This document shows positions 55,179 through 64,000 of a DNA stretch of 64,000 nucleotides, piece by piece. A program made the position numbers and the translations under genes. Each line of letters starts with the position of its first letter. Within the stretch, counting starts at the first letter, position 1. Where the stretch lies: assembly GCA_033239525.1 (NCBI GenBank), contig BSYO01000010.1, forward strand, positions 11,745,379-11,809,378, read 5' to 3'. The DNA comes from Nepenthes gracilis. Lineage: Eukaryota > Streptophyta > Magnoliopsida > Caryophyllales > Nepenthaceae. The notes beneath the pieces were generated by a model that worked only from the letters and a program-made list of their open reading frames with translations, had not been told where the DNA came from and searched no databases.

Positions 55179-57459
55179 TGTAACAATCCGAGATCAAGTC
55201 CCCGAACCCAACCCGGACCGTCCAAGTGAAGGTATTAAATCATCCGAATCATCAATTACACGTCATCAAACAATTTAAATGAACCCAATACAATCGCATC
55301 ACTATCATCTAAAACACAATCAATAGTCATCATAAATGCATCATTAAATAAATATACATAATAGTAATAAATAATTTCAATAAATAACATCGATATCCAA
55401 AATATCAATCATCATAAGAAAAATCTAATAAAAGTCAAGTAGTAACTGAACCAACAAAAAAATCTTAAATCTCTATCCTGGAAGCCTCAATCTCTGAAAT
55501 CATTTCTGCCCGGAGTCTACACACGCGATCTCTTTTATCCTAATATCAACCTATCTACTTTGGAGCAAATAAATGACAAGAATAGGCCGAATGCCCAACA
55601 AGTAAAAATAAACAATAATAAAGGAGTACAATTAAGTATTTCGAATAATAAAATAATGAATAAAATTTATAACAACAGATGATGTACCAATTAATGTCTG
55701 AGACTTAATAACATGTTGTGTTCACGACCCAAAAATCATACGGACAACTGAATATCAAGAAAGTAACAAGGATTTCATTGAATCCAATCATCAGCTTGAT
55801 GCGAGGTTATCACTGTACGAATGATCAAGGGTCTCTATGGACCTTATTCTACCATAGTGAACCAAAGGCCACGTATTTATATATTCGACGGTTGGGTAAA
55901 TTTTACGAGGTTATGCGGTATCCATAGTATCCCCACTACCCCTACAGTTCTCCTAGAGACTGTACCCGTGGCATACTCATACTATCTCCAATACTCCTCA
56001 CCAATGATATCCTTGATATCATCTTTTACGATAGTCATTAGGTTATAAGCGTCCCTCCTCAACATCAACGGCCTCAACCTCCAGAATGGAGTTAGTATTG
56101 AAAAAGTATAGACTACTCTAAGGTCTCACAAACTCCTATTCGTCCAAATATCGTAGAGTATTTGTACACTCTCTTTTACTTATCTATGGAGTGCCAATAA
56201 GACATACGCACACCACTAAGGTTAACGCGAAGAGTATTTTTTTTGTATTTCATCAATGAGGTGCATAAATAATCACGTAACCAATTATTAGCATTTCAGG
56301 CATACCAACACTCACGTATAGTTTCATATAACATATTTTACCACCAATATAAATCAATATACTTATAATATACCATCCCATATATATATACTCACACACA
56401 CAACATCAACTGTATACGGTTTCCTCTACACACCCGCTCCTTGACATTTTATACACCCTTCATTGCCCCTAGACACACTAATACACACTCATGGATGCAC
56501 ACACGAGAGCACACGCTACTTATCCTCACCCACACACACAACGCACACACTTAGCCAGCTGCCCACGCTGGCCACACACTTACACGGCGATGCACACACG
56601 GCTACACACGTACGCCACAATCACCCAGCAATAGTTCAAAATGCCCGGTGGTGCACTCTCGAGGTCCCCATTTTTCTTCTAATTTCTCATTCTACCAAAA
56701 GTTTGGAACGATAGGCACAAACTCTCCACACGAAGAAATAATCAACATCTAAGGTGAAAAGGGGAGGATTTACTTACGAAATAAAGGGTTGGAGCACCCT
56801 CACTACCTCCGGGTCATTGGACCCAATTGGAAAAACAAGAAATAGAGCACGATGGTCTGTTTCCATGACTGCCCAAAAATCCCTAAAATCAGGGGTACAA
56901 CAGGCAAAAACAATGCTTCGTGGCTCCAATAGATAATTTACGAAGCCCCAATTTATCATTAATCCTCAAGTTATCGATTGTGCTTTCAACGAGTCGTGGC
57001 TCTACACCTAGGTTCCCGAATTTGAAACCCTCAGTTTTGCCGCTTTCCCACCAATTCAAGCGTGAAATCAGATATTCAACATTAACAAAAATGAAGGAAG
57101 AGTTTATTTTGCAAGGTAGGGATTTTACTTGCCTTGATTTGTAATTGACGGCGGCGGCTCCTTCAGCTGGGCACACTCCTTCTCCGGTTAGTCCCCCACT
57201 TCCCTAACCCTGCGTCCTTCCTAAATAATGAAGTGGCCGGTTAGGGTTCTTGCTGAAATTTTCATTTGGGTATTGATTTCCTTCCCTCTCTTCAGTACCA
57301 CGGATCGCGCCGCCCCTCCCCCTTTCCTTATTCTCGTCCTTCTTTTCTTTCTTCTTTTTCTTTCTTTCTTTTTCTTCTCTTTCTTTCTTTTTCTTTTCCT
57401 TTTTCTTTTCTTTTTTTCTTTTTCTTTTTTTCATTCCTTTCTTCCGCCAGATACTTACC

Positions 57460-57540
<81 letters not shown>

Positions 57541-58015
57541 CATTTAATATCATTATTCATGATTATTTATTACTAATTACAATTTATATTATATTTATAT
57601 ACTTATTTATCTCTATTTAGAATATTAGTTAATTATTCATCTAATTATCCATTTAAAAACACTTAAAATTTTCATATTATTTTCTAATATTTTGACTCAT
57701 CTTTAAATTTAATTTCATAATTATATTTTAAATTAATAAATTCTAATATACTAAAATTAAATATATAATAGTTCACTTGATTAATTAGAGTTATAGTTAA
57801 ACTAGCTCAATCAAACATATTAATTATTCTAAATTTAATAATTGAAATACTCAAGCTCAAACAATTAGTTCCAATTAATGGTTTAAGTATCTAAATCTAA
57901 TTCAATTATTGAAATACTTTAGACTCGTATTTTAAGCCCAATTACAGGATTCTAAATCTAAAATAATTATTAAAATTAATTAGAATTTATTAAAAAATAT
58001 ATTCGAGATGTTACA
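55179..58015 (-). mobile_element. LTR E of a D-related chromovirus (2.8 kb, 3' LTR)
   Basis: The plus strand starts TGTAACAATCCGAGATC and ends ATTCGAGATGTTACA. The minus strand immediately right of it carries the purine-rich tract AAGGAGGGTAGAT, so this is a 3' LTR of a minus-strand element. The left two thirds match D1 (start, 'ctaccatagtgaaccaaagg', CA-rich domain, pyrimidine tract, ATT run). After the ATT run (57460-57538) the sequence is a longer AT-rich tail not found in the other D copies, so it is a distinct subfamily. Confidence 0.8.
57460..57538. repeat. (TTA)n microsatellite in LTR E
   Basis: About 26 units, the longest of the family. It follows a long CT-rich tract from 57325. Confidence 0.9.
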
Positions 58016-58110
58016 ATCTACCCTCCTTAAAAGATTTTCGACCTCAAAAATTTTGGTACGATCCTAGAAATCATTTGTCGTGATTTTGCTTTCATTGAAA
58101 TGGTTTTCTA
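58016..58110 (-). other. PPT and pol-end remnant joined to a D LTR
   Basis: The minus-strand purine tract AAGGAGGGTAGAT and a short stretch typical of the end of chromovirus internal regions are followed abruptly at about 58110 by the CA-rich domain of a D LTR. The rest of the element that belonged to LTR E is absent. Confidence 0.65.
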
Positions 58111-59578
58111 CCTTCACACACGCACACAGCATACACACCAGCACGTATGCTTCTGGACGCACACACCACACCACACGCTGCTTCCCTCACATATACACTC
58201 GGCACACACTCAGCCGGCACACACACAATGTTCAGCAGCACCCACGTTGCACCCAGCACACACCTGCGTCGTCCTTCCACTTCTCACCATCTCCATCGCC
58301 GAACCTGCAAACAAAGCATGATGCTCTATTCCCTTCGAGCGCATCCCAATTCTCACATATGAAAGGTAAAGTCCAAGCTTTTTTATTTCAACAAGTAAAT
58401 CAACAGGGTTTCTAGCATAATTCCATCAACTATTGCATTCCAGTTCAGCCTAAGCCCCAGAAACAACTCCGCCTCCATCGTCCAGAGCCGATGCTCTATT
58501 TTCCCCCAATTCTCGATTCACCATAGAATTGGAGCGATTAGAACAACTCACCACATGAAGAAATATAATCAACATCTAAGAATAAAAAAGGAGGGATTTA
58601 TTTGCAAAAATAATGGGTCCAATTATCCTTGCCACTGCCGGTCACTAAGCCCGGCTGAAAAATAGTAAATAGAGCACCATGCTCTGTTTTCCTACAACTG
58701 TGCCAAATCCGTTAAATCCGAGACTATGAAATGTAAAATTGACATTTTATATCTTCATTGGACAATTTAGGAGGACCCCAATTTCCCATTAAGCCCAAGG
58801 TACTGATCGTGCCCTCAACGAGTCGCGGCTCTGTACCCGGGTTCTCGAATTGGTGACTCTCAGTTTTGCTATTTTCCCACCAATCCACGCATGCAATTAG
58901 AGATTCAACATTAACAATACTAAAGGAAGTGTTTATTTTGTAAAGTGGAAGTTTTACTTACCTTGATTTGGTGATTGGCGATGGCTTCGGCTTCGTGTTC
59001 CACCCTCTCTAATTCATCCTCTGCAGTTTCTCCTTCTCCCCGTTCCTCCCCCTTCCCTAACCCTAATGTCACTTTAAATAAGGAGGAGAAGCTAGTTAAG
59101 GTTTTTCCAAAGTTTCTATATGGGCCTCAATCTCCTTCCTCCCCCACCGCGCCTTCCCTCTTCCCCCTTTCCCTCTTCTTCCTTCCCCACCACGCCTTCC
59201 CTCTTCCCCCTTTCCCTCTTCTTCCTTCTTATTCCTTTCTTCTCTTCTTTCCTCCTTTTTTTTTTCTTTCTTTCTTTTTTTCTTTTCCTTCAGCCGATTC
59301 TTTCCTTTTCTTCTTATTTTTATTTATTTATTTCATTATCAATTATTATTATTATTATTATTATTGTTGTTATTATTATTATTATTATTATATCTAAGTA
59401 ATTTAATTCCACAAATTACCCTAAATTTAATTAAGTGGCCCTTCGCTTATTCTTAAACCCCTTGATCTAAATATTCTAATTTATTGGGCCCCGTAATAGT
59501 TCCAACTGTTCAAATTTCAAGCCCAATGGTGATAAATATTAATTATCAAAATTAACTATATAAAATATTCTCGTTTAA
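58111..59578 (-). mobile_element. D3, truncated 3' LTR of family D
   Basis: The order of blocks follows D1 from the CA-rich domain on: 'agagcaccatgctctg', 'gccctcaacgagtcgcggct', the pyrimidine tract, ATT run (59342-59392) and 'tataaaatattctcg'. Pol sequence of the same minus-strand element follows on the right. It lacks the first half of the LTR. Confidence 0.8.
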
Positions 59579-59933
59579 CCTTCCCCCGACTCAAAAGGTT
59601 TTTCATCCTTGAAAATGTACCACAATCCTCAAAGAGTTGTGGATATTTGGCGCACATATCTGCTTCAGTTGCATCTCCCTAATCTTGATTATTCTAGATG
59701 ACTTTTACACAGGGTATTATCTTGGAGCGTAGGATCTTGTCTCGCTGGTCTGTGATCCGCACCGGTTCCTCAGTATAAGATAGATTGTCCTGGATTTGTA
59801 ATTGGTCATGTGCAATTATGTGCGACTCATCACGTATATATTTCCTTAACATGGATACGTGAAACACGTCGTGCACTCGTACCAAGGATGGTGGTAGGGC
59901 TAGTGTGTAGGCTACCTCACCAACCCACTCCAA
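59579..59933 (-). pseudogene. Chromovirus Pol C-terminus and chromodomain, unit 1
   Basis: The minus-strand frame reads [58 protein letters not shown] and [12 protein letters not shown], then a stop and NNQD-stop-GDATEADMCAKYPQ. These are the integrase C-terminus and chromodomain ('VKV.W.N....EATWE.E..M...YP.LF'). The conserved chromodomain Trp codons are stops. Same layout as in H but a different family. Confidence 0.82.
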
Positions 59934-60840
59934 TATCTCGAATGGTCAAATGAACCTGGGGTTTAGCTTACCTTGTCTTCTAAACCTTACAATGCTCTTA
60001 GTGGGCGATACCTGAGAAATACCGCATCTCCAACGTCAAAGCTTAAGTCTGCGTCTATTATTGTAGCTCTTAGAAGTGATTATGAGTTGCTCACATCCGT
60101 TTCTCGGATCAAGCGGACTCTCAATAGTTTCATTTACGAGGTTGGGTTCTAAAATCACAGCGATCTCCTACTTCCTCCCAATTTACTAGCGAATGACACT
60201 TCCTCCATAAAGTGCTTCGAAGGGTGCCATCTCGATACTAGCATGGAAGCTATAGTTGTATGCAAACTCCACCAATGAGAGAAACATATCCCAGCTACCT
60301 CCCATTTCTAGGATCGAGCTCCTGAGCATGTCCTCTAACGTCTAAATGGTCCTCTCTAATTAGTCATCCGTCTGAAGATGGAATGTTGTACTAAACTTCA
60401 ATCTCTTCCCCAATTCTTGATGCAAGCCCTTCCAGAAATGCGAGACAAATCTTGGGTCTCAATACGAAATGAAATCTTTTTTGTAATCTTACGATCTCGT
60501 TGATATATCGGTCCAGCTAACTTATCGCTGTGACTACGCCAACATGGCTATGAAGTGTGCCAACTTGTTAATCGGTCCACTTATGTATAATATTTCCTAG
60601 ATAGCATCATTGCCTTTCTTGGTCCTTGGAAGTCCCAAAATGAAGTCAATAGAGAAGTGCTCCCACTTCCAACTTGGAATTTGTATTGGCTAAAGCTTCC
60701 TGCCCGGGTCTCTGGAGCTCTGCTTTGACTTGTTGGCAAATTAAACATCTAGATTCAAACTCTCAACGTCTTTCTTCATTCCATTCCACCAAAATGTTTC
60801 TCAAGTCGCGATACATTTTGGTCGTGTCCATTCAATTACA
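59934..60840 (-). pseudogene. Chromovirus integrase, unit 1 (degenerate)
   Basis: Minus-strand translation in mixed frames holds pieces of the integrase core and of the zinc domain near 60720-60800 (a 'C-L-I-C/QQVK'-type pair, 'WWNGMKKDV'-like residues). The region follows the expected order and spacing for a gypsy integrase, but indels have removed any long frame. Confidence 0.6.
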
Positions 60841-61033
60841 GCATTTATTTTGAAAAAGTCTCTTGATGCTCCATTTTCAAAAATAACGTGACCCAAAGAA
60901 GGTGACTTCTTTATTAAAACTCACACTTAAACTTGGTGTAAAGACATTCATCTCGTAATCTTTGCAGCACGATTCTTAAATGCTCCTCATGCTCGCTATG
61001 TCTTTTGAGTAGATTAGAATGTCGTCTACGAAA
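60841..61033 (-). pseudogene. Chromovirus RT fragment, unit 1
   Basis: The minus strand gives IFVDDILIYSKD followed by RT thumb residues (VLQTLRDE-like, then KEVTFFGSRYF). The RT is joined directly to integrase sequence at about 60840, so RNase H has been deleted. It is cut at its N-terminal side, just before the FVDD motif, by the junction with unit 2. Confidence 0.75.
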
Positions 61034-61385
61034 ATATATAATAGTTCACTTGATTAATTGGAGTTATAATTAAACTAGCTCAATCAAACATATTAATTAC
61101 TCTAAATTTAATAATTGAAATACTCAAGCTCAAACAATTAGTTCAAATTAACGGTTTAAGTATCTAAACCTAATTCAATTATTAAAATACTTTATACTCG
61201 TATTTTAAGCCTAATTACAGGATTCTAAATCTAAAATAATTATTAAAATTAATTAGATAATTTACTAAAAAATATATTCGAGATGTTATAATCTATCCTT
61301 CTTAAAAGATTTTCACCCTCAAAAATTTTGGTGCAATCCTAGAAATCATTTGTCGTGATTTTTCTTTCACTGAAATGGTTTTCTA

Positions 61386-62533
61386 CCTTCACACACGCAC
61401 ACAGCATACACACCACACCCTGCTTCCCTCACGTATGCACTCGGCACACACTCAGCCGGCACACAAACAATGTTCAGCAGCACCCACATTGCACCCAGCA
61501 CACACCTGCGTCGCCCTTCCACTTCTCACCATCTCCATCGCTGAACCTGCACACAAAGCATGATGCTCTGTTCCCTTCGAGCTATCCTGATTCTCACATA
61601 TGAAGGTAAAGTCCAAGCTTTCTTAATTCAACAAGTAAATCAACAAGGTTTCTGGCATAAATCCATCAACTATTGCATTCCAGTTCAGCCTAAGCCCCAT
61701 AAACAACTCCGCCTCCATCGTCTAGAGCTGATGCTCTATTTTTCCCCCAATTCTCGATTCACCATAGAATTGGAACGATTAGAACAACTCACCACATGAA
61801 GAAATACAATCAACATCTAAGAATAAAAAGTGAGGGATTTATTTGCAAAAATAATGGGTCCAATTATCCTTTCCACTGCCGGTCACTAAGCCCGGCTGAA
61901 AAATAGTAAATAGAGCACCATGCTCTGTTTTCCCACAACTGTGCCAAATCCATTAAATCTGAGACTATGAAATGTAAAACTGACATTTTATATCTTCATT
62001 GGATAATTTATGAGAACCCCCATTTCCCATTAAGCCCAAGGTACTGATCGTGCCCTCAACGAGTTGCGGCTGTGTACCCGGTTTCTCGAATTGGTGACTC
62101 TCAGTTTTGCCATTTTCCCACCAATCCACGCATGCAATTAGAGATTCAACATTAACAATACTAAAGGAAGTGTTTATTTTGTAAAGTGAAAGTTTTACTT
62201 GCTTTGATTTGGTGATCGGCGACGACTTCGGCTTCGTGTTCCACCCTCTCCGGTTCGTCCTCTGCAGTTTCTCCTTCTCCCCGTTCCTCCTCTTTCCCTA
62301 ACCCTAATGTCGCTTTAAATAAGGAGGAGAATCCAGTTAAGGTTTTTCCAAAGATTCCATATGAGCCTCAATCTCCTTCCTCCCCCACCGCACCTTCCCT
62401 CTTCCCCCTTTCCCTCTTCTTCCTTCTCATTCCGTTCTTCTCTTCTTTCCTCCTTTTTTTTTTTTTCTTTCTTTCTGTTTTTCTTTTCCTTCGGCCAATT
62501 CTTGCCTTCTCTTCTTATATTTATTTATTTATT

Positions 62534-62575
<42 letters not shown>

Positions 62576-62763
62576 CTAAGTAATTTAATTCCACAAATTA
62601 CCCTAAATTTAATTAAGTGGCCCTACATTTATTCTTAAACCCCTTGATCTAAATATTCTAATTTATTGGGCCCACGTAACAGTCAAACTATTCAAATTTC
62701 AAGCCCAAGGGTGATAAAGATTAATTATCAGAATTAACTATATAAAATATTCCTGGCGTTTCA
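61386..62763 (-). mobile_element. D4, truncated 3' LTR of family D (unit 2)
   Basis: Copy of D3. Its right end is better preserved: TCCTGGCGTTTCA, followed on the minus strand by the purine tract GAGTCGGGGAAGGT (62764-62777). This defines the sense start of family D LTRs as TGAAACGCCAGG. The ATT run is at 62536-62572. Confidence 0.82.
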
Positions 62764-62777
62764 ACCTTCCCCGACTC
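62764..62777 (-). promoter_or_regulatory. Polypurine tract next to D4
   Basis: GAGTCGGGGAAGGT on the minus strand directly precedes the LTR start TGAAACGCC. Confidence 0.75.
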
Positions 62778-63867
62778 AAAAGGTTTTTCGTCCTTGAAAA
62801 TGTACCACAATCCTTAAAGAGTTGTGGATATTTGGCGCACATATCTGTTTCAGTTGCATCTCCCTGATCTTGATGATTCTAGATGACTTTTACACGGGGT
62901 ATTATCTTGGAGCGTAGGATCTTATCTCGGATGGTCTGTGATCCGCACCGGTTCCTCAGTATAAGACAGATCGTCCTGGATTTGTAATTGGTCATGTGCA
63001 ACTCATCACGTATATATTTCCTTAACATGGATACGTGAAATACGTCCTGCACTCCTACCAAGGATGGTGGTAGGGCCAGTGTGTAGGCTACCTCACCAAC
63101 CCGCTCCAATATCTCGAATGGTCAAATGAACCTGGGGTTCAGCTTACCTTGTCTTCTAAACCTTACAATGCCCTTAGCGGGCTATACCTTGAGAAATACC
63201 GCATCTCCAAAGTCAAAGCTTAAGTCTCTGCGTCTATTATCAGTGTAGCTCTTCTGCTGATTATGAGTTGCTCGCATCCGTTCTCTGATCAAGCAGACTT
63301 TCTCAATAGTTTCTTGTACGAGGTTGGGTCCTAAAATCTGGCGATCTCCTACTTCCTCCCAATTTACTAGCGAATGACACTTCCTCCATAAAGTGCTTCA
63401 AAGGGTGCCATCTCGATATTAGCATGGAAGCTATAGTTGTATGCAAACTCTATCAATGAGAGATACATATCCCAACTACCTCCTATTTCTAGGATCGAGC
63501 TCCTGAGCATGTCCTCTAACGTCTGAATGGTCCTCTCTAATTAGTCATCCGTTCGTCTGAATGGTCCTCTCTAATTAGTCATCCGTTCAAAGATGGAATG
63601 TTGTACTAAACTTCAATCTCTTCCCCAATTCTTGATGCAAGCCCTTTCAGAAATGCAAGACAAATCTCGGTCTCGATCTTGAATGATACTAGCTGGTACA
63701 CCATGTAATCTTACGATCTCGTTGATATATAGTCGAGCTAACTTATCGAGTGAGTACGCCAATTTCATGGCTATGAAGTGTGCCAACTTGTTAATCGGTC
63801 CACAATAACCTAGATAGCATCATTGCCTTTGCTGGTCCTTAGAAGTCCCACAATGAAGTCAATAGTT
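62778..63867 (-). pseudogene. Chromovirus Pol C-terminus and integrase, unit 2
   Basis: The first part (63109 to 62879) reads [20 protein letters not shown] and [18 protein letters not shown], with IIPRVKVI at the end, as in unit 1 but with its own indels. Further right, integrase sequence of the same kind as 60000-60650 is recognisable only in short pieces. The RT part present at the end of unit 1 is not reached. Confidence 0.75.
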
Positions 63868-64000
63868 CCACAATGTGTTGTCAAGCTAGAATACTTGGGG
63901 TGCATTTAGTTTTGCTTATGTATAATGACTCGTTTATTTTCGGTCTATTAGATTTTTCCTCTTGAGAAATTCTCCGATGTACTTTCGGGGTATGCCCTAA
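63868..64000. other. Sequence beyond the duplication
   Basis: From 63868 the sequence diverges from unit 1. It is too short to classify. Confidence 0.5.

Larger units (their letters stand above)
57760..61033. repeat. Tandem duplication, unit 1 (about 3.27 kb)
   Basis: Unit 1 runs from the tail of LTR E through a short internal piece, a truncated D LTR (D3) and the 3' part of a chromovirus pol, up to the RT active-site codons. Unit 2 starts at 61034 with the same 'aaatatataatagttcac'. Similarity is high over the whole length, with small indels and scattered substitutions. Confidence 0.88.
61034..63867. repeat. Tandem duplication, unit 2
   Basis: It repeats unit 1 from 'aaatatataatagttcac' to 'gaagtcaatag' (unit 1 about 60650). 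It is about 90 bp shorter over the LTR part because of indels, and has one extra 34-bp duplication at 63517-63586. After 63867 the sequence no longer follows unit 1. Confidence 0.88.

Noticed and set aside
57228..57620. Open frames rich in Phe, Ser, Leu and Ile next to ATT runs (also 20163-20426, 58975-59401, 62361-62579, 45199-45444)
   Set aside because: They are translations of pyrimidine- or purine-rich tracts and microsatellites inside D-family LTRs.
1..64000. CRISPR arrays, bacterial operons, rRNA or tRNA genes
   Set aside because: No regularly spaced direct repeats with unique spacers, no cloverleaf and no rRNA core sequence were noticed. The content is that of a plant chromosome.

Overview
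This is nuclear DNA of a flowering plant, most likely a eudicot, although nothing here places it more closely. It is AT-rich. Almost all of it is made of LTR retrotransposons in several states of decay: one Ty1/copia relic, two Ty3/gypsy elements of Tat type, chromovirus-type Ty3/gypsy elements, and many solo or truncated LTRs. I found no intact host gene, no RNA gene and no CRISPR. Every retrotransposon protein here is interrupted by stops or frameshifts, so all are annotated as pseudogenes.

Layout. 1-9.37 kb: a minus-strand Ty1/copia relic. It is split between its zinc-knuckle/protease part (right, 9085-9365) and the rest of pol (left, 353-3387) by a nested insertion. A solo LTR (L1, 3393-9079, TSD CATAT/CATGT) holds a second LTR of the same family in the opposite orientation (L2, 4357-7922, TSD TAAAA/TAAGA). 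L2 in turn holds an unrelated solo LTR (C, 5746-6925, TSD AATTT). 9.37-12.45 kb: unassigned AT-rich DNA. 12448-14522: solo LTR S1 (TSD TAACT). 14.5-15.1 kb: low-copy-looking DNA. 15.1-20.58 kb: a degenerate LTR (F) followed by an LTR of family D. 20584-20683: an assembly gap of exactly 100 N.

20.68-30.64 kb: Tat-type element G1 on the plus strand (gag, PR, RT, RNase H, second RNase H, IN, long post-pol region, 3' LTR). A 211-bp solo LTR (TSD ATGAA) sits inside its second RNase H, and an antisense gene resembling the 'putative gypsy type transposon' family (PF04195-like) lies between pol and the 3' LTR. 30.64-33.85 kb: unassigned. 33.85-35.2 kb: old D-like LTR. 35.2-45.03 kb: Tat-type element G2 on the plus strand, whose 5' LTR is interrupted by solo LTR S2 (35401-37833, TSD CTTGT). 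G2 also carries the C-terminal end of an antisense gene. 45.04-47.0 kb: an LTR of family D in the opposite orientation. 47.0-55.08 kb: element H, a minus-strand chromovirus with gag, PR, RT, RNase H, IN and chromodomain, PBS and PPT visible. 55.18-58.02 kb: a 2.8-kb LTR. 57.76-63.87 kb: a roughly 3.2-kb tandem duplication of a block already chimeric between two chromovirus-like elements.

Relationships. S1, S2 and the LTRs of H belong to one LTR clan, with plus-strand starts TGTGACAGAACG, TGTGACGGAACGG and TGTAACGGAACAG. Exact or near-exact 5-bp target-site duplications give a firm order of insertion at six places. The most unusual parts are the self-nested inverted LTR pair at 3.4-9.1 kb, the antisense genes of the two Tat elements, with a duplicated upstream region in G1, and the tandemly duplicated chimeric block at the right end.
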